Shown one piece after another: positions 1 through 12,924 of a stretch of 64,000 nucleotides of DNA. This stretch comes from Cryptomeria japonica (taxonomy: Eukaryota > Streptophyta > Pinopsida > Cupressales > Cupressaceae): NCBI RefSeq assembly GCF_030272615.1, contig NC_081406.1, positions 261,629,386 through 261,693,385 on the forward strand. Reading direction: 5' to 3'. The notes under the pieces are model-generated. The model worked only from the letters and a program-made list of their open reading frames with translations. It was not told the DNA's origin and did no database searches. Position 1 is the first letter of the stretch; each line of letters opens with the position of its first letter. Both the position numbers and the translations under genes were made by a program.

Positions 1-265
1 TTAATTTTACCGTAAAATAACATAATGCCAAGGTTGACTTAGACTCTAAAACTATTGTGATGGTGTGTTTTGATTGATTATTCAAACTATGTCAATATTG
101 GTCCAAGTGAAGTCATGAAGTTGTGGAGCTATCTAACAATCTCTAGGCTTTGTGTTTCTAACACTGCATTGAGCACTTATTACAATTTTGTTGGAACTAT
201 GGTACAAACTCATTTACAATTGTTCTCTACTCCCAATGTTCATATAATACTCAAATATCATAACT
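1..265 (-). repeat. LTR of element F, first copy (truncated by window start)
   Basis: This stretch matches 4563-4633 plus 41690-41885 in the same orientation. Shared strings include AAGTCATGAAGTTGT, GTGTTTCTAA and TTTGTTGGAACTA. The second copy is split by element E. Terminal bases and the TSD cannot be set because the repeat runs off the window. Confidence 0.75.
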
Positions 266-2559
266 AACACCCTTTGGATTTAGCATATTCTGACCAAGTT
301 CAATATTTACTTTAATAGTCCATCTATCATACTTTGTGATAGACAAAGTGTTATCTCCATCTCTCAAAGTGATGTTCATTATCAATGAATATGAAGGTCC
401 ACATACACTACATTTGGGAGTTTCTTCATTCACAAGTCATTGATCTTCATTATTGCTTGAGTATTCAATTGAATCTTGATGTCATGTCCCCTTTCTAAAA
501 TTAGCCATTTACTAAATATAGAAGCCTAGATGTCCAAAAATGGTAGTTCAAGATCACAATAAAATATTAGAAATAGTAATAAATTATATAATATATTGGT
601 TTTGATATAAATCATATTTATCCAAAAAGAATATTAAATTAATTTTCCCCTCTTTTGGGCATTGGATTTGGAGAGTTTCTCCTGGCATATTAATGATACT
701 TTGGAGCATTTACCAATTACGAATAATTTGTTAATTCATTGGCTGAGTTGGTAGGTCCTATGACATTTGTTAGGAATATCACATTTGCTTCACATGCAAC
801 CAATCTTCCTCTTCTTGGGAGTTGGATTTGGGCACCCAAACTGATTTTGGGAGTGGTTTTCATTTATGCAATGTTTGTCCAACATTTTCACTATTCACTT
901 TTTAAGTATTCTAACAAATATTTGTTTGTTCTTGAATGGTTGTCAAACTAGTGGAGAAGGAGACTAATGGATGGGATGTTCAAGATTTCTAGGTGATCTA
1001 ATGATGCGAGTCAAAGGATTTCCCAAATAGTAATATCATTCTACTACCTTTGTGCTAAATAGTTGAAGGTTTCTATAATTTTTTGGTATTTTGGTTTGCA
1101 AGACAGCTCCCAATAGTTTTGCATGTTTCATTAAGTCCTAAGTGTTGCAGAAGTTTATGGTAGCCTTGAGGCCACAGGTTTTCTACCTTTTATTTGTATT
1201 GGTTGTTATTTTGTTATAGCAAACATTTGTTATGGAGTTTGGAAGAGTTTCCTAGAGGTTTGTATTGTTTGTAGTGAGTTATGACTTCATTGTTGCTATC
1301 TATTTTGAATGAAGCTATCACATACTAAATGGACCAATATAAAAGAAATGTTTTTAATAACATGATGTATTTTACATGGAAAATCTCTAGATGAAAGTTA
1401 ATTTTCAATTTGTGAGGTTATTCACAAATTTGGGATGATTTTCCATACTTGCAACTACATTGTTTCATTAAAATTGTTGTTGAATCAATTTATTTTGAAA
1501 GAGGTTGCAGTCTTGGTTTAAAATACATTTTACTACAGTTGACATCTTCATAAAATCCTTTAAGGAAAAAATCTTCATTTACAAGATTCTTTGGGGGAGA
1601 GGCTATGCCTAGGGGGATGAAAATCCCCTTTTTAATCTCTATTTGGGATGCTATTTGGTCTCTACTTTGAGGGATTTCTATGTATATGGTACTTCATTAG
1701 GCTTCATTTGTTGGAACTTATATTTTTATCCTACTAAGCTACACTTAAGGTGGAGTATTAGTGTAAGTATCCTTTTATATTCAATCTTATTTATTTATTT
1801 TACAAGTCTATTTAAGTTTTCTTAGGTTGTTTTAAATAGTAATTATGATAGATGTCATCTTTCATAAATGGAATCTATGTAACTTCCACTTATTCTTGGT
1901 AGTTAGAGTTGAGACCTTTTTTTAATGTATTTGTCACCTTTCTTAAAACATGTGTTTATCATTTACTAACTAGGTACAGCCATTTATATGATATCTTCCA
2001 AGAAGATGTATCTACCATCTATTTATGGTAGGAGCTACTCTTATTAGTTGTTCTCACTTCTATCTATATAGTCATCACTCGTCGCTCATTTTTTATGATA
2101 AGGAATGATTATTATTTACATTATTTAATATGTCTCATGTATTGTTGTAAACAAAATATTCATTTATGATTGTGATTTTAGGATAATTGATTAAACTAGG
2201 TCTTAGTAGTTTCATGCTTATTAGTAGAATCTAGGAATTTGTAGCCTTGCTATCACACTCATTCTTATGATTAATGACTAAATGCAATTGTTGTGGATAA
2301 GTTACTTCACATGCTACACATTAGTGTGTGGAGGAATTATAGTAATTAATAATTAAAGTGAATGATAATATCTTTGTTAAGGATGTAGTGGCATCATTGA
2401 TTGACTATATGTGTACTATGGTGTAGAACTCCTTTTCATAAGTTGAATAGTGTTGCATAATATTATTGAAATTCTTAAATTGATTCCAAGAAAGTTGTGT
2501 AATTCTATGATATTACATAAAACAAACCAATCTCAAATCATTTTGATCTTCTCTAACTT

Positions 2560-3130
2560 GGCATAAATGCTAGAGTGGTTGATAATGTAACCAAGTACAA
2601 AATCTACATGGTGTCAAAAGTGTATTTGCCAAGGTTAGCTCATATATTTTGGTGTAATGTACCCAATACTTGTGCAACATGTTCCACGTGTTCTTCCTAT
2701 GTCTTGATGAAGATGAGGATGTCATATAAATAGATAAAGACAAAAGAATTGACAAATGTATGGAGGACAACATTCATGAGACACATGTATTTCACAAGAG
2801 CATTCGTTAGGTCAAAATTCATAATAATCCATGCATAAAGTTGTTCTTGCATATTAAATGTAATTTTAAACATCTTTCGATTGGACTAGAACTTGATTAT
2901 ATCATCATTTCATATGAATTTTGGTGAACACACCCCATGGAGCTAATATACTTGTTCTTCTAGAGATCTTGTTGACTGCACTTTAAGCAATATAGATTCA
3001 CCATGTGTAATCCCTCTTGGGCACAAGCACAATTGGACTAATGCAAGGAGAAAAACTTAAATTAATATTTCCTTTTTCAACCAATTCTTCAACTTGGAGT
3101 CAATTTTTTTCATTCTCCCTAATAGATATG
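2560..3130 (-). pseudogene. Fossil reverse transcriptase of element F
   Basis: On the minus strand two Ty3/gypsy RT landmarks are readable. One is a P-x-x-SPIVLVPK-like block near 3030-3060. The other is a degraded version of the catalytic Y-x-DD box followed by DILIF, near 2690-2750. Their spacing fits an RT domain. It is broken many times and is a fossil. Confidence 0.7.
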
Positions 3131-4562
3131 TAATATTGAGAACTATTTGGAAGAGGGGGTCTAGTATTCAATTTGATTTTGTCTTATATTGAACAATATG
3201 TAGGAAGCTCTATGTGATAGGAAAACACAATACAATGTTAATTTGATGTTACTATGCCATAAGTAGGCATAGGATTTCATACTGTGAGAGCATGTTTCCT
3301 TGGTTGTAGAGGTATGTCTATGTTAACCATCACAAGTATGAACTTCTACACATGCACAATTATTTTTTGACACTATTCAATTTAACACTAAAGTTACTAT
3401 AGATTGTGGTGATATCTCTTATTGCTCAAAGCACCAATTCCCAAAACATAAATTCTCCAATATTATGGTTTCACATTGTAGTTACCTTCATGATTGTAGA
3501 TAATGAGCCTAGAAAACCAAATATTACAAACGTCTATAGGCATGGCATCACAATTTTCACACATAGGTTCAATAGCATAATGAATCGAGCATTAATAAAT
3601 TAGTTATATCTCCTAATTTTACAATTATCCAAAAGAGAAGGGTGTTGGATGAGAATTAGTATAGAGCCCAAGGCATTAAAGAACATTTGATGTCATGGTT
3701 TACTTTTAGCTATCATAGTTAATGATGGCATGTGTGGTCTTGTCATTGACCCAACACTTCATGTGGACAAGTCATTCATGTTCTCCTAAAGTGTCGACTA
3801 GAGCACTTGTGGTGAGGTATTATGTTTGTTGGTTAGTTTATTCATCATCAACAAGATATAGTGTTTTTTGTACAACTACAATTCATTGTTCATGACAATC
3901 AAAGTCATCATGACAACGAGAGTGATTACACAATTGTGAACTGTATGACCATTTTTCTTTATCCTTATCCAAAGTATACATCTTGCAAGACTTGGGATTT
4001 GGTAATGATAGATAAAAAGTATATTGTGGTTTTGTGTTAGCCCATTCTTACAAGGATCATAAGAATATTAATTATGTTACATTGGTTTTCCTTTGCACCA
4101 AGATAGCTATTGTTGATTCATCTTCACATTTATTTCATTTTTGAACATATTGCAAATTGCTTGACCCAAAGTAAGGAAGTCCATCTTAGTGCAAAGACAA
4201 GGTAAAAGTCTAGTGATGTATATGAGGAAATTGATATGTTTCATCATCTCTTGAAATATGTAGAATAATTATGGAGCTCACATATATAAGACTGCATAGT
4301 GTAATCTATGTATTGACACAATTGTTGAACTTTTATGTATACATCCTCATCATATATGAGGGGATAATATTCATCCTATGGAGTGTTGACAAAGTCATTC
4401 CAAATATTAATAACATAATTCTTCCTATCACGTGTACTAGTTGCTTGCCCCTAATGATGTGTTATGAATTAAAAAATTTAGTATTATGAACAAAATATTC
4501 TCAATGTTGCAAAATTTATTGATGAAGCAATATGATTCAAGCTCTCAAATCCAATTGTCTAA

Positions 4563-4633
4563 TTTTATGGAATCAATTTTACCCTAAAATAATAGAATGA
4601 CAAGGTTGACTTTGACCCTAAAAGGATTGTTAT
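4563..4633 (-). repeat. LTR of element F, second copy, part left of element E
   Basis: Matches the start of the window (TTTTACC..TAAAATAA..AAGGTTGACTT). It ends at GTTAT (4629-4633), which is repeated at 41685-41689 on the far side of element E. The first LTR has GTGAT at the same place, as expected for an empty target site. Confidence 0.8.
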
Positions 4634-5213
4634 TGTTGGCATTGTGTTTTCATTGATGTCAACCGGTAGAGGAAGGCTACCGGTATAAGAGATGTGTGTG
4701 CATCACTGTCATTGTTTTATACCAGTTGTGATGTCTTTGATATCACCTAGTGTTGCAGATCACCGTTAAGGTAAGGGAGAGAATGTCATTCAATACAATG
4801 ACCACTGGAGTCACTGATACACAAGTTAGTGTTTGACTTGTGTGGATGAAATGGATAGGTTATCGGTATAGTTTATCACCACTAAGGAAAGGGTGTCAAC
4901 TGGTAAGTATTGTGTTGACAGTGAGTAGTTGCCAATTGACAAGATTATGGCTGATGTATAAGCAAGGTGAGCAAGATTCTTGGATGTTGATTGTGATGAA
5001 GAGGTGGAATATTACCTAAATCACATCAACACGGGAGGAGGAGAAGGATGTATAGGTCACCGGTATGCTGTGTGGATGCAAAACAGCATCACTCCCATCG
5101 GATAAAGATGTAGTCACCAGTTCAAGAGAAGACTAACAGTGAGTGTGCCCCACACCAGATCACATGTGCCTATTTGAAGATATGTTGCACAAACAGGGAA
5201 GCCACGTGAGTAC

Positions 5214-6334
5214 TATTAACTCTAAATTTTCCCTTGAATGCAGACAACCTTATGGGAAATTCAGTGATGGGAGACCTATTGTGCAATTCATACTGAATGA
5301 CCTTCGGATTTAAGAAGTCGGCTCTTCATTATGATTGGGGGAAAAGGGAAAGAAGAAACTTAAAGCAAAATGATCTAAACTATTTAGGCGATGCGCCAGA
5401 ACATTTTGGAAAAGCATTAACAGCATATAAAACCTAGAAACATCTGATTTTAAAGCCCATTCAACAATCTATATGCCTAGACAGAACCACAATCAAGATA
5501 CAACCAAACTTCCTTTTAACATAAAGAAACATACATCATGCATCCACCAGATAACAAGTGCAAAACATAGTTTAATCGGCCAAGTATTAGGCGTATATTT
5601 CCAAAGTTATACCAAAATTACAAGAATGAACAAAAAACTATTATAGCAGACTAAAAAATAGTCATCATAGAGGTCACACGCACAATTTGATTATCCATTC
5701 TTCAGAAATACAATAGCAGCTAAAAGGCTTCACTCCTATCTAGAATACTTGACTATATATTTTCATAAAAGTTCTGAACCCCTAAAACAAGAAATCTGTA
5801 TAAATAGAGCCCTCGGCTCAGCTATCAGCTCATGGCATCAGTAACCTCTCAGCAACCACTTCTGACTAGAAAACTCATCATCGCATCCTGCAGGAACATA
5901 CCCAGCAAAAATCGCCCCCGAAGTTGTTATTTTCACCATAACATGGCAACCTCCATACCTACTCAACAAGAACACCTTGATGCGAACTGCATCCTGACTC
6001 ACAAACCACCATGGTAGACATGCGGCAACTTTGAGGACATCTGAAGAAGAGTGCAGAAACAAAAAAAGGTCGGGCAGTGCGGAGGCACCACATGTCCTCA
6101 TCTTCGCACAATGTAGGGTGGGGTCTAGAGGAACACTGCATCATAAAAACCAAAGACACTTGGCAACTCTTCCTTCCTTCCAACTCCGAATGGAAAAGCC
6201 GAGCGACTAGGAGCAACACTAAGATGACATCTGGCTCACGCATTCTATACGGAGAGCATAGTTGGAAAATCAAAAAGAATGGGTGCCCCCACTCAAAAAT
6301 GCCGCATACGGACTACTCAAAAATAATGTTAACA
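5214..6334 (-). repeat. 3' LTR of element D
   Basis: About 1.12 kb. It matches 17643-18324 and 38855-39738. On the plus strand it ends AATGTTAACA at 6334, followed by internal sequence. Apparent reading frames inside it are not coding. Confidence 0.85.
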
Positions 6335-6689
6335 TTTCTTGGCAACTAAAAGGGAGAATTCTGCCTACGGAATGCTAGAACCCAAAATTGTTGGTTCGGA
6401 GACCAAACTTCATGTTAGAACAGGGCGGAGCAGATCAAAGACTTGCTGCAATGGAAACCATTCTTCCTCGAAGGGCAATACTTATGCCTGCATATTTTGG
6501 TAATGTTGATCGAAACAAATTATCTCATCAAATGGCAAGCCTACCGGTTCATCATGGACCAGTTTCAAGAGCACCTAGAGCTGAGCCAAGCGATGCAAGA
6601 GATGTTCGACCTCTTCCACCGAAATAGTATTGTTCAGGCGCTCTAGGAAGGTCCTATCTTTCTGCAAATGCTTGACTTGGTTTAACACT

Positions 6690-9600
6690 TGCTCAATTCC
6701 CAATAAATGAAGCATCCGCAGGGAACCAAGAAGGCAGACCCAATGAAACAAACCTCTCTACACGTTGCTTGATTTCCGGGACTGAAATTTGTAATCGCTC
6801 AAGCGTCGCTAACACATGCATAATCACTCTATGTTGGTTGATGAAGACATTGGACTTCCTGATCAATTGTCGATGGTCTTCTATTCCTTTCTCTCTCAAC
6901 TCTTCATCTTCAGCCGCATACAACATCCGAATTAAGTCCTGAGCCACGCCGAGTTGGGGGCCAATGACAAGCATGGAGCTATTGACGAGGGCTCCCACCT
7001 CAGTGCATAGGGATTGTGCTTCTCTGAGGCATCTTATCACAGGTTGCAACGAGGGGCTATATTGCTTAATTGTTTCCTAATGGGAAGCATATAATTCCAC
7101 TAGGATCTGACAAAAATATTGAGAGACCTCTACAGTTGGAGGGATACTTAAAAACCGTGCGACCTCCTCATCCTTTGCTATTATTTCTTGTTGCAGCTTT
7201 ATGCACCTGTCTTGTTCAAAAACCACTTGATTTTCCAGATCGATGATTCTGGCACTTCCATCTTGCATGGTTTGTTGGAGTGGAGACACAAGATCTCGTT
7301 CCTGCTACAATAAAACTTCTGTGTCTAGAAATTTCCTCTCGACTTGCTCTAGGCTACTCTCTTTTCCATGTAACTACGTTTCAAACCTTGCTTTCTCTTC
7401 TAAAAGCATGACCTGTCCATCACTCAGTTGTCGAGCGTACTCTAGAAATTGTCGGGCAATACTTGTTCTTGTATATGGGTGGCATCTCTAGAAGCTTCCC
7501 TTAGTTACTGAAATTATTGGTTTTTCTCTTGCAATTCCTTTAAGGCCACACTTATTGTTGCCTCCTGGCCTTTCAACTGAGAACTTGCATTGTTAAGGAT
7601 GCACTGCAACTTTCCTTTTTCTGAGTTAGACTGCATCAGCGATCCCTGCAAGCGATTGATCTTGGCATTCTGAGCCTTGTCTTCTATTCTCTGTTGGGCC
7701 AGAGATTCTCAAAGGTTCACATTCTCCACTTGCATCTTCTCCAAGCGACGACTCTTTTTGATGAAATCTGAAGACATGGTCTTCGAAGTTTTTTCCATCA
7801 TTTCAACCTTGTCTGACATCGTAGCATTAATGAGGTTGACACCGATAACATGCAAAGTGTAACCATTGGGTCTCATTTGGGCTTTCGGTTTGTCAACCTT
7901 AGGGAATATGGTTCCAAAGAACAGACTATCCTTCTCCTCACTGAAATGTGTCTGCAAGTGCGAACGCGTTGGCCTGGCACCATCTTTTTTCTTTTCGTTT
8001 ACTAGTCTTGCCAATACGGGCAATCTTGGAATAAGTAACTTTTTGTTGGTAATCATCTGGGTTGGTAATAGCTTGGCCTGCAAACGCTGCGCGAGGAGGA
8101 ATTGCAAAAGGGAATTGGGAAATAGGACCACCAAAAGTGATCTAAATAGGGCACGCAAGCATGGTTGGAGAAAACAACCGGACGAAGGGAGAGGCTCATG
8201 AGCAAAATGGATCAGTGGACGTTGCTCCAACATTTGGGGGAGGAGTGGACTCTCCAAAACCAAGCCAATGTGAGACAGTAGTTGCTTCAGGCATCTGCGA
8301 GGAAAATATTGCAGGAATAAAATTGGGGGCTGCGAATGAAATGGAGACTTGCGGAAATGCTTCTTGAGGGTCAATTGGTGTTTTGGAGGGTGCTAACGCA
8401 AGGACAGTGGGAATCTGGGTCTGCATTGCTACAAGATGGGCAGTAGTAGAAGGAACAAATTGATCAGAAGGAAAAGGCAAAGAAGGACATACCTGAACCA
8501 TGGAAGTCACCAGCCGCTAAGGAATTGAGGGAACCTCTGGGGCTTCAGAAGACGAACCTTTCTTTGTTGAACCCAAATTTTGCTACTTACGGGAGGAAGA
8601 ATCGGACGCCTGCTTCTCAGCTTGTCTCTTACTCGCCTGGGAACAAGATTTACGAGCAGAACTGGCAAAGGGAAGAAGAATATGAGGCTCATTATCTTTC
8701 TCTTTGATACTTATAAACTCTATGTCTTGCCGTTGGGCCACCTCGGGGGATGAGAATCCAAATGGGGAGCTATCATTGTCTCTTCATCAGATTTGTTGTA
8801 CTGGCACCATTCTAGCTCAAAATGCTCATCCAAATGTGTGTTCCTGATGTTAGCCCTAGGCTGACTCACTTCCTGTCAGTAGATCCAGAAATCCTCCCTC
8901 TTTTTCCTAGGCCAAAAAACTAAACTCATGGCTTCCAGCATGGCCCGGGGGATGGGCTTAGTGGGATTGTACCTTTGCATGACTGAATAGAAGCTCAACC
9001 ACTAGGGTCACTGTAACATAGAAAAATCATTGACACCCACGTAAAGATTTGGGTCATCCACCTATGGATTAGTGCACCCTTCCCACAAGCTCCACGGTTC
9101 GTGCTATACTGCATTCTTTCTTCTACTAAGACACCCATCTGGGTCATAACTCCAAGAATCATCAATCACCACTAAGACGAGCTGCACCAGCTTGGATGTC
9201 AAGACATCCTCTGCAATGTCTCTCTGGACCAGAGTGATGGGGCCAATAGCTTTGGGTCCTCTGTAATGGAGATGTCATACTTCCCCGCCCCTATGGCCCT
9301 TTCGATTCTTACCAACTGTCATGCGATTTCAAGGGCAAAATCGGATAAAAGAAAAATCGCTACCTAAAAAACCAGTCGTAGGGAGGGCATTCATTATACA
9401 TCAATTTCATTTGTACCTGAGAGAAACGGGCAAGCGATTCATTAGGGATTGAACCGAAGTCGCTAAGGACGGGAGTTACGAAACAATCAGAAAATTGATA
9501 GAGGGCACCGTGGCAAAAAGAGACGGCATCCCTTTTGGTGTTCCAAAATTTCTCCATAATAGCTTCAGAGAACACATTTGTCCCCTCAAAAATGGGACAG

Positions 9601-10090
9601 CACATCATATGCCTTATGGCTTCCGGGGAGAACACCATTTTGAAGAAAGAGCCACTAATTGAGCAAGACACAGGGTTGAACATGTTGGCACACACAACCA
9701 CGAACTCTGGACAGTGAGGAACCATGGGGACCACAAATTGAGGGGCGCCATTGTTCCAGAAATGAGCTGCCATAGATTGTGACTCCGCTCTATGATGAAT
9801 CATTCTATTGCATGTGGCCTCTCTGAGGTTTTTCGGCTTCTTGTGAAGCTCGGGTTCTGCAACATTCTCAAAAGAATCTATTACTGCAGATGTGTTATGG
9901 GTAGTCATCTTGGACCTGGCCTTGGATCTCGGATATTTCGACCTGGGTGGAATAGTGTGGGAAGAATAAGAGAGTTCGCCAAAAACGTCTACCCACAATC
10001 CTCTCTGAGAAGAACCTAAGGGAGTTGCTTATGCTTCCATTTTGTGTAAGAGAATCTTTCTTTGTCGACCCTTCAAAAATTTTGGGCACT
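6690..10090 (-). pseudogene. Extra 3' region of element D with unrecognised broken reading frames
   Basis: Between integrase and the 3' LTR, D carries over 3 kb that is partly open on the minus strand: a stretch of about 210 codons at 9360-9998, a proline-rich stretch at 7709-8374, a coiled-coil-like stretch (7077-7289) and a helical tail (6693-7049). I recognise no domain. The order and shared strand suggest one former accessory gene or two. Long 3' regions with accessory genes are known in some plant Tat-lineage elements (Grande in maize). It is fossil, with several breaks. Confidence 0.5.
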
Positions 10091-10601
10091 TAGGTTGCCA
10101 AAAGAGCAAGAAGATGAATATCTGGCGACCTCCTTCCTTTAATGCACTACATGCCTAGATTTTCGCAAAAGGAGACGCTTAATGACGAGCGTCCATTTGC
10201 ACGTATGCCAATTCATTTTATAGTCGCAATTAATACTGAGGAGAATGAGTGCCACCATCTACGATTTCCAAGAGAAAACTTACTTAGCCCACCGTTAATC
10301 GAAGCCACTTGAGACGATTTACTTGTCCAGACGGATCCCCCCTTTAATGGAGAATATCAACAGCCAGCAGGGTTCGCACGAGTTAAGATAGTCCTGCGGG
10401 AATATGGTTTAAATGCGATGTACCTACACATATCTATGCCATCTGAGGACATCACCTCTTTCTTTGAGGTACCAAGCAGAACATTTGTCAATTCTGAACT
10501 GAACCTCATCTACTTGTGCGAATTGATGAGAAATGAAAGGAGCGTTGGAATTCGGGAGCACTGACATCTTTACCACTTGTCATCTAGAGTTAAGAATTCG
10601 T

Positions 10602-10608
10602 TATAAAT
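10602..10608 (+). promoter_or_regulatory. Putative TATA box for the antisense frame in element D
   Basis: TATAAAT on the plus strand, 1 bp before ATG 10609 and about 43 bp before the in-frame ATG at 10651. The spacing favours the second ATG. Confidence 0.35.
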
Positions 10609-11361
10609 ATGTCTTTTCAGACATTCCTTTACACAGTATCATCTTCGACGATGGAGTTTCTTCAGGAAATGGATACTCTTGTTAGACTCGTCAGCAGTAA
10701 GGCTCGGGTCGCTTTCCTCAAAAATATTTCTGACTGGAGGTTGCAAATGATGACAAGGCGAAAGAATCCCTTGATTATTGCTGCTATCAAATGGGTGCTT
10801 GGTGAGGACTTTATAGACAACATGGACCAATACCGTGTAAACACGGACATTTGTTCGCATTTCGTGGCTTCATTGTTGGATTCTGGAATGACTGGGTTTC
10901 TAACCTCGGAGCTCACCAAAGCACTCTTCTCCCAGGATTATCTAGGGGGATTGGGGGATGTCGTAGCATACCACATCCCTTTCAAAGGCCTTCCTCTGGC
11001 ATCGGATTTGAGGCACTTCATTAGTTCATGTGAGGTGACCTGGCACTCGCTTATCAGTGGTTTGAGAACAATGGCGTTGTCATCCCATTGTTTTCGAGCG
11101 GAGCTCGCTGTTGAGTTTCTCCTCCGAATTCAACTAATAGTTCATGTTTTGGATGGTACCGAGTGGTACACCGACTTCAGGGATTATATATTCCCATGGG
11201 TCCTGATGCCACACATCCAACTGAACCTGGTTGTTGTGTCCATAGCCGAGGAGCCTAGTGGCGTTTCTAACCATGAGTGGTCCAAGGGAGAGGATGTTGC
11301 AGATGACGTTGAAGACTCTGATTTCCAGATGGAGGATGATGAAGATGAAGAGGATCCTTGA
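10609..11361 (+). CDS. Antisense 250-codon open frame inside element D
   Basis: This is an uninterrupted plus-strand frame of 250 codons, opposite to D's gag-pol, lying between the end of integrase and the minus-strand 3' region. The predicted protein has a hydrophobic, helical middle and a very acidic tail (runs of Asp/Glu around residues 230-250). No domain is recognised. TATAAAT at 10602-10608 sits directly before the first ATG. If that is the TATA box, transcription would begin past the first ATG and the ATG at 10651 (residue 15) is a better start. The family parallel is the antisense accessory gene with its own promoter reported for Grande. A chance frame is possible, but the length and its position between frames of the other strand argue for coding. 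Confidence 0.5.
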   Translation: MSFQTFLYTVSSSTMEFLQEMDTLVRLVSSKARVAFLKNISDWRLQMMTRRKNPLIIAAIKWVLGEDFIDNMDQYRVNTDICSHFVASLLDSGMTGFLTSELTKALFSQDYLGGLGDVVAYHIPFKGLPLASDLRHFISSCEVTWHSLISGLRTMALSSHCFRAELAVEFLLRIQLIVHVLDGTEWYTDFRDYIFPWVLMPHIQLNLVVVSIAEEPSGVSNHEWSKGEDVADDVEDSDFQMEDDEDEEDP

Positions 11362-11589
11362 GGAAGTGGCAGTCTATCTTAAAAAACTTCATTCTGCTCT
11401 TTTTGTTAAAATTAGGTCGGAGCCCTACCCATGAATTGTAAAAACTACCCATAATATAATGATTTTCTTTTTGCTTAATTATGGTGTATCTTGTGATTTC
11501 ACTTTGTCTACTTGAGATCATCATGGGAAATAATTAAATAGATAAGGCACACAAAAGCACTATTTACATTATATACATTTAGAGAAATA

Positions 11590-12900
11590 TTGCTAATGAA
11601 AAGGCTTAAGGTGGAACCTGTTGACCGAGATCCTGAGAGTCTCCTTGCATATCTTTGAGGTCAAATGAATTGAATCCTTTACAACCTATGATGCGGAAGG
11701 GTCCCTCCCATAACCCATCAAACTTGGCATGCTGACCAGGCTTGGTCGCCCTCTCGTTGTACTTCAAAACAAGGTCACCTTGTTTGAATTCTGGGTCAGA
11801 ACTCTTTTTACTGTCGAACCACTTCTTGATGGTTTGTTGACAGTTCTAAAGAGACACAAAAGTTGTTTCCCTTGCTTCTTCTAATTCCATAATTTATGCT
11901 AGCCTGACGTCCATAGGACCATTCTCTGCCACTTTGATAGACTTAAGTAATTGTAAGGTTGGGATTTCCAAAGACACAGGAAACAATGTGTATTTACCAT
12001 AGACCAGCTTATATGGAGAATTCTTTAAGACTTGCTTGGGTGTTATCCGGTCGGCCCATAATGCGCTCCTCAAGTGGTGATGCCACTCCCTTTTGTACTC
12101 CGAGCCTATCCTTTTAATGAGTCTGATGAGATTCTTATTAGTGGACTTGGCAAGTCCGTTTCCTTGTGGATAGTAGTTTAAGGAGGTTTTTAGTTAAATA
12201 CCTTTGTTGAGGGAAAATTGGGTAATTCGTGAACCTATGAATGCACGCGCATTATCTGATATTATGGTCTTCGACGGACCATATCAGCACACTAGATCCT
12301 CCAGGAATGTTAACACTTCGGTCTCTGACGAATTCTTCAGGGGAACAGCTTCGGACCATCTGGTGAAGTAGTCGGTGGTGGTTAAAATCCACTTATGTCC
12401 AGCTGAGCTTGGAGGATTGATCATCCCTATGAAGTCAAATCCCCATTGAGCAAAGGGTTCTTCCACCATTATAGGCCTAAGGGGCATCGCCGCTTTTCTA
12501 CCCATACCATTGTAGTACTAGCATTCCTTGCACTCCCTTACCAAGGTGTGCATATCTTTGAACATAGATGGCCAGAAATATTCGGCACGAGTGATATTGA
12601 TGATGGTAGTTTGTGTCGAAAAGTGACCTCCTGACTACCCATAATAAAATTCATGTAAAATCATGCCAGCCTAGCTTTGACTGATGCAGCAAAGTAGGAT
12701 TCCATCGAAATTCCTTTTGAAAAGTACGTCATCCACCAAGCGAAAACTATTGTTTTGTAATCTATAGAATCTCCTCTTTTAAGGGGGAGGCCCTCCATGA
12801 AAGTCCCTGTTTTCATGAAATATTTCTGGGCTTCCATCCAGCATGCCTCTGCTGGTTCGGAGGTGACCATTACAACTTCTTTTGCGGCTATCTTGATTTC
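11590..12900 (-). pseudogene. Integrase region of element D
   Basis: Minus-strand integrase fossil. The core is clearest at 12284-12505 (QWGFDFIGMINPP, ILTTTDYFTRWSEAV), typical of the Ty3/gypsy catalytic core with its first Asp. The C-terminal part, readable to about 11600, includes a GDLVLKYNER-like block and a KFDGLWEGPFRI-like block. It is broken. Confidence 0.8.
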
Positions 12901-12924
12901 TTGAGGTCTGAACTCTTGGGCTAT

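Larger units (their letters stand above)
1..4633 (-). mobile_element. Element F: decayed Ty3/gypsy LTR retrotransposon, left part
   Basis: This is a heavily decayed Ty3/gypsy fossil read on the minus strand. It is bounded by two similar direct repeats, at 1-265 and at 4563-4633 continued at 41690-41885, which I take as its LTRs. The window starts inside the first one. Translated in pieces, the minus strand shows recognisable reverse transcriptase around 2560-3130. No long reading frame survives, so breaks are many. The rest, roughly 270-2560 and 3130-4560, shows no domain I can name. F is the outermost and probably oldest layer of the nest, because element E lies in its second LTR. The family is assigned from RT motifs only. 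Confidence 0.75.

Noticed and set aside
5832-6627. Several open frames on both strands in and just after D's 3' LTR
   Set aside because: They lie in LTR and adjacent non-coding sequence, conflict with each other and show no domain.
6690-10090. Calling D's extra 3' region an envelope-like gene
   Set aside because: No signal peptide, membrane anchor or cleavage-site pattern could be seen in any open stretch.
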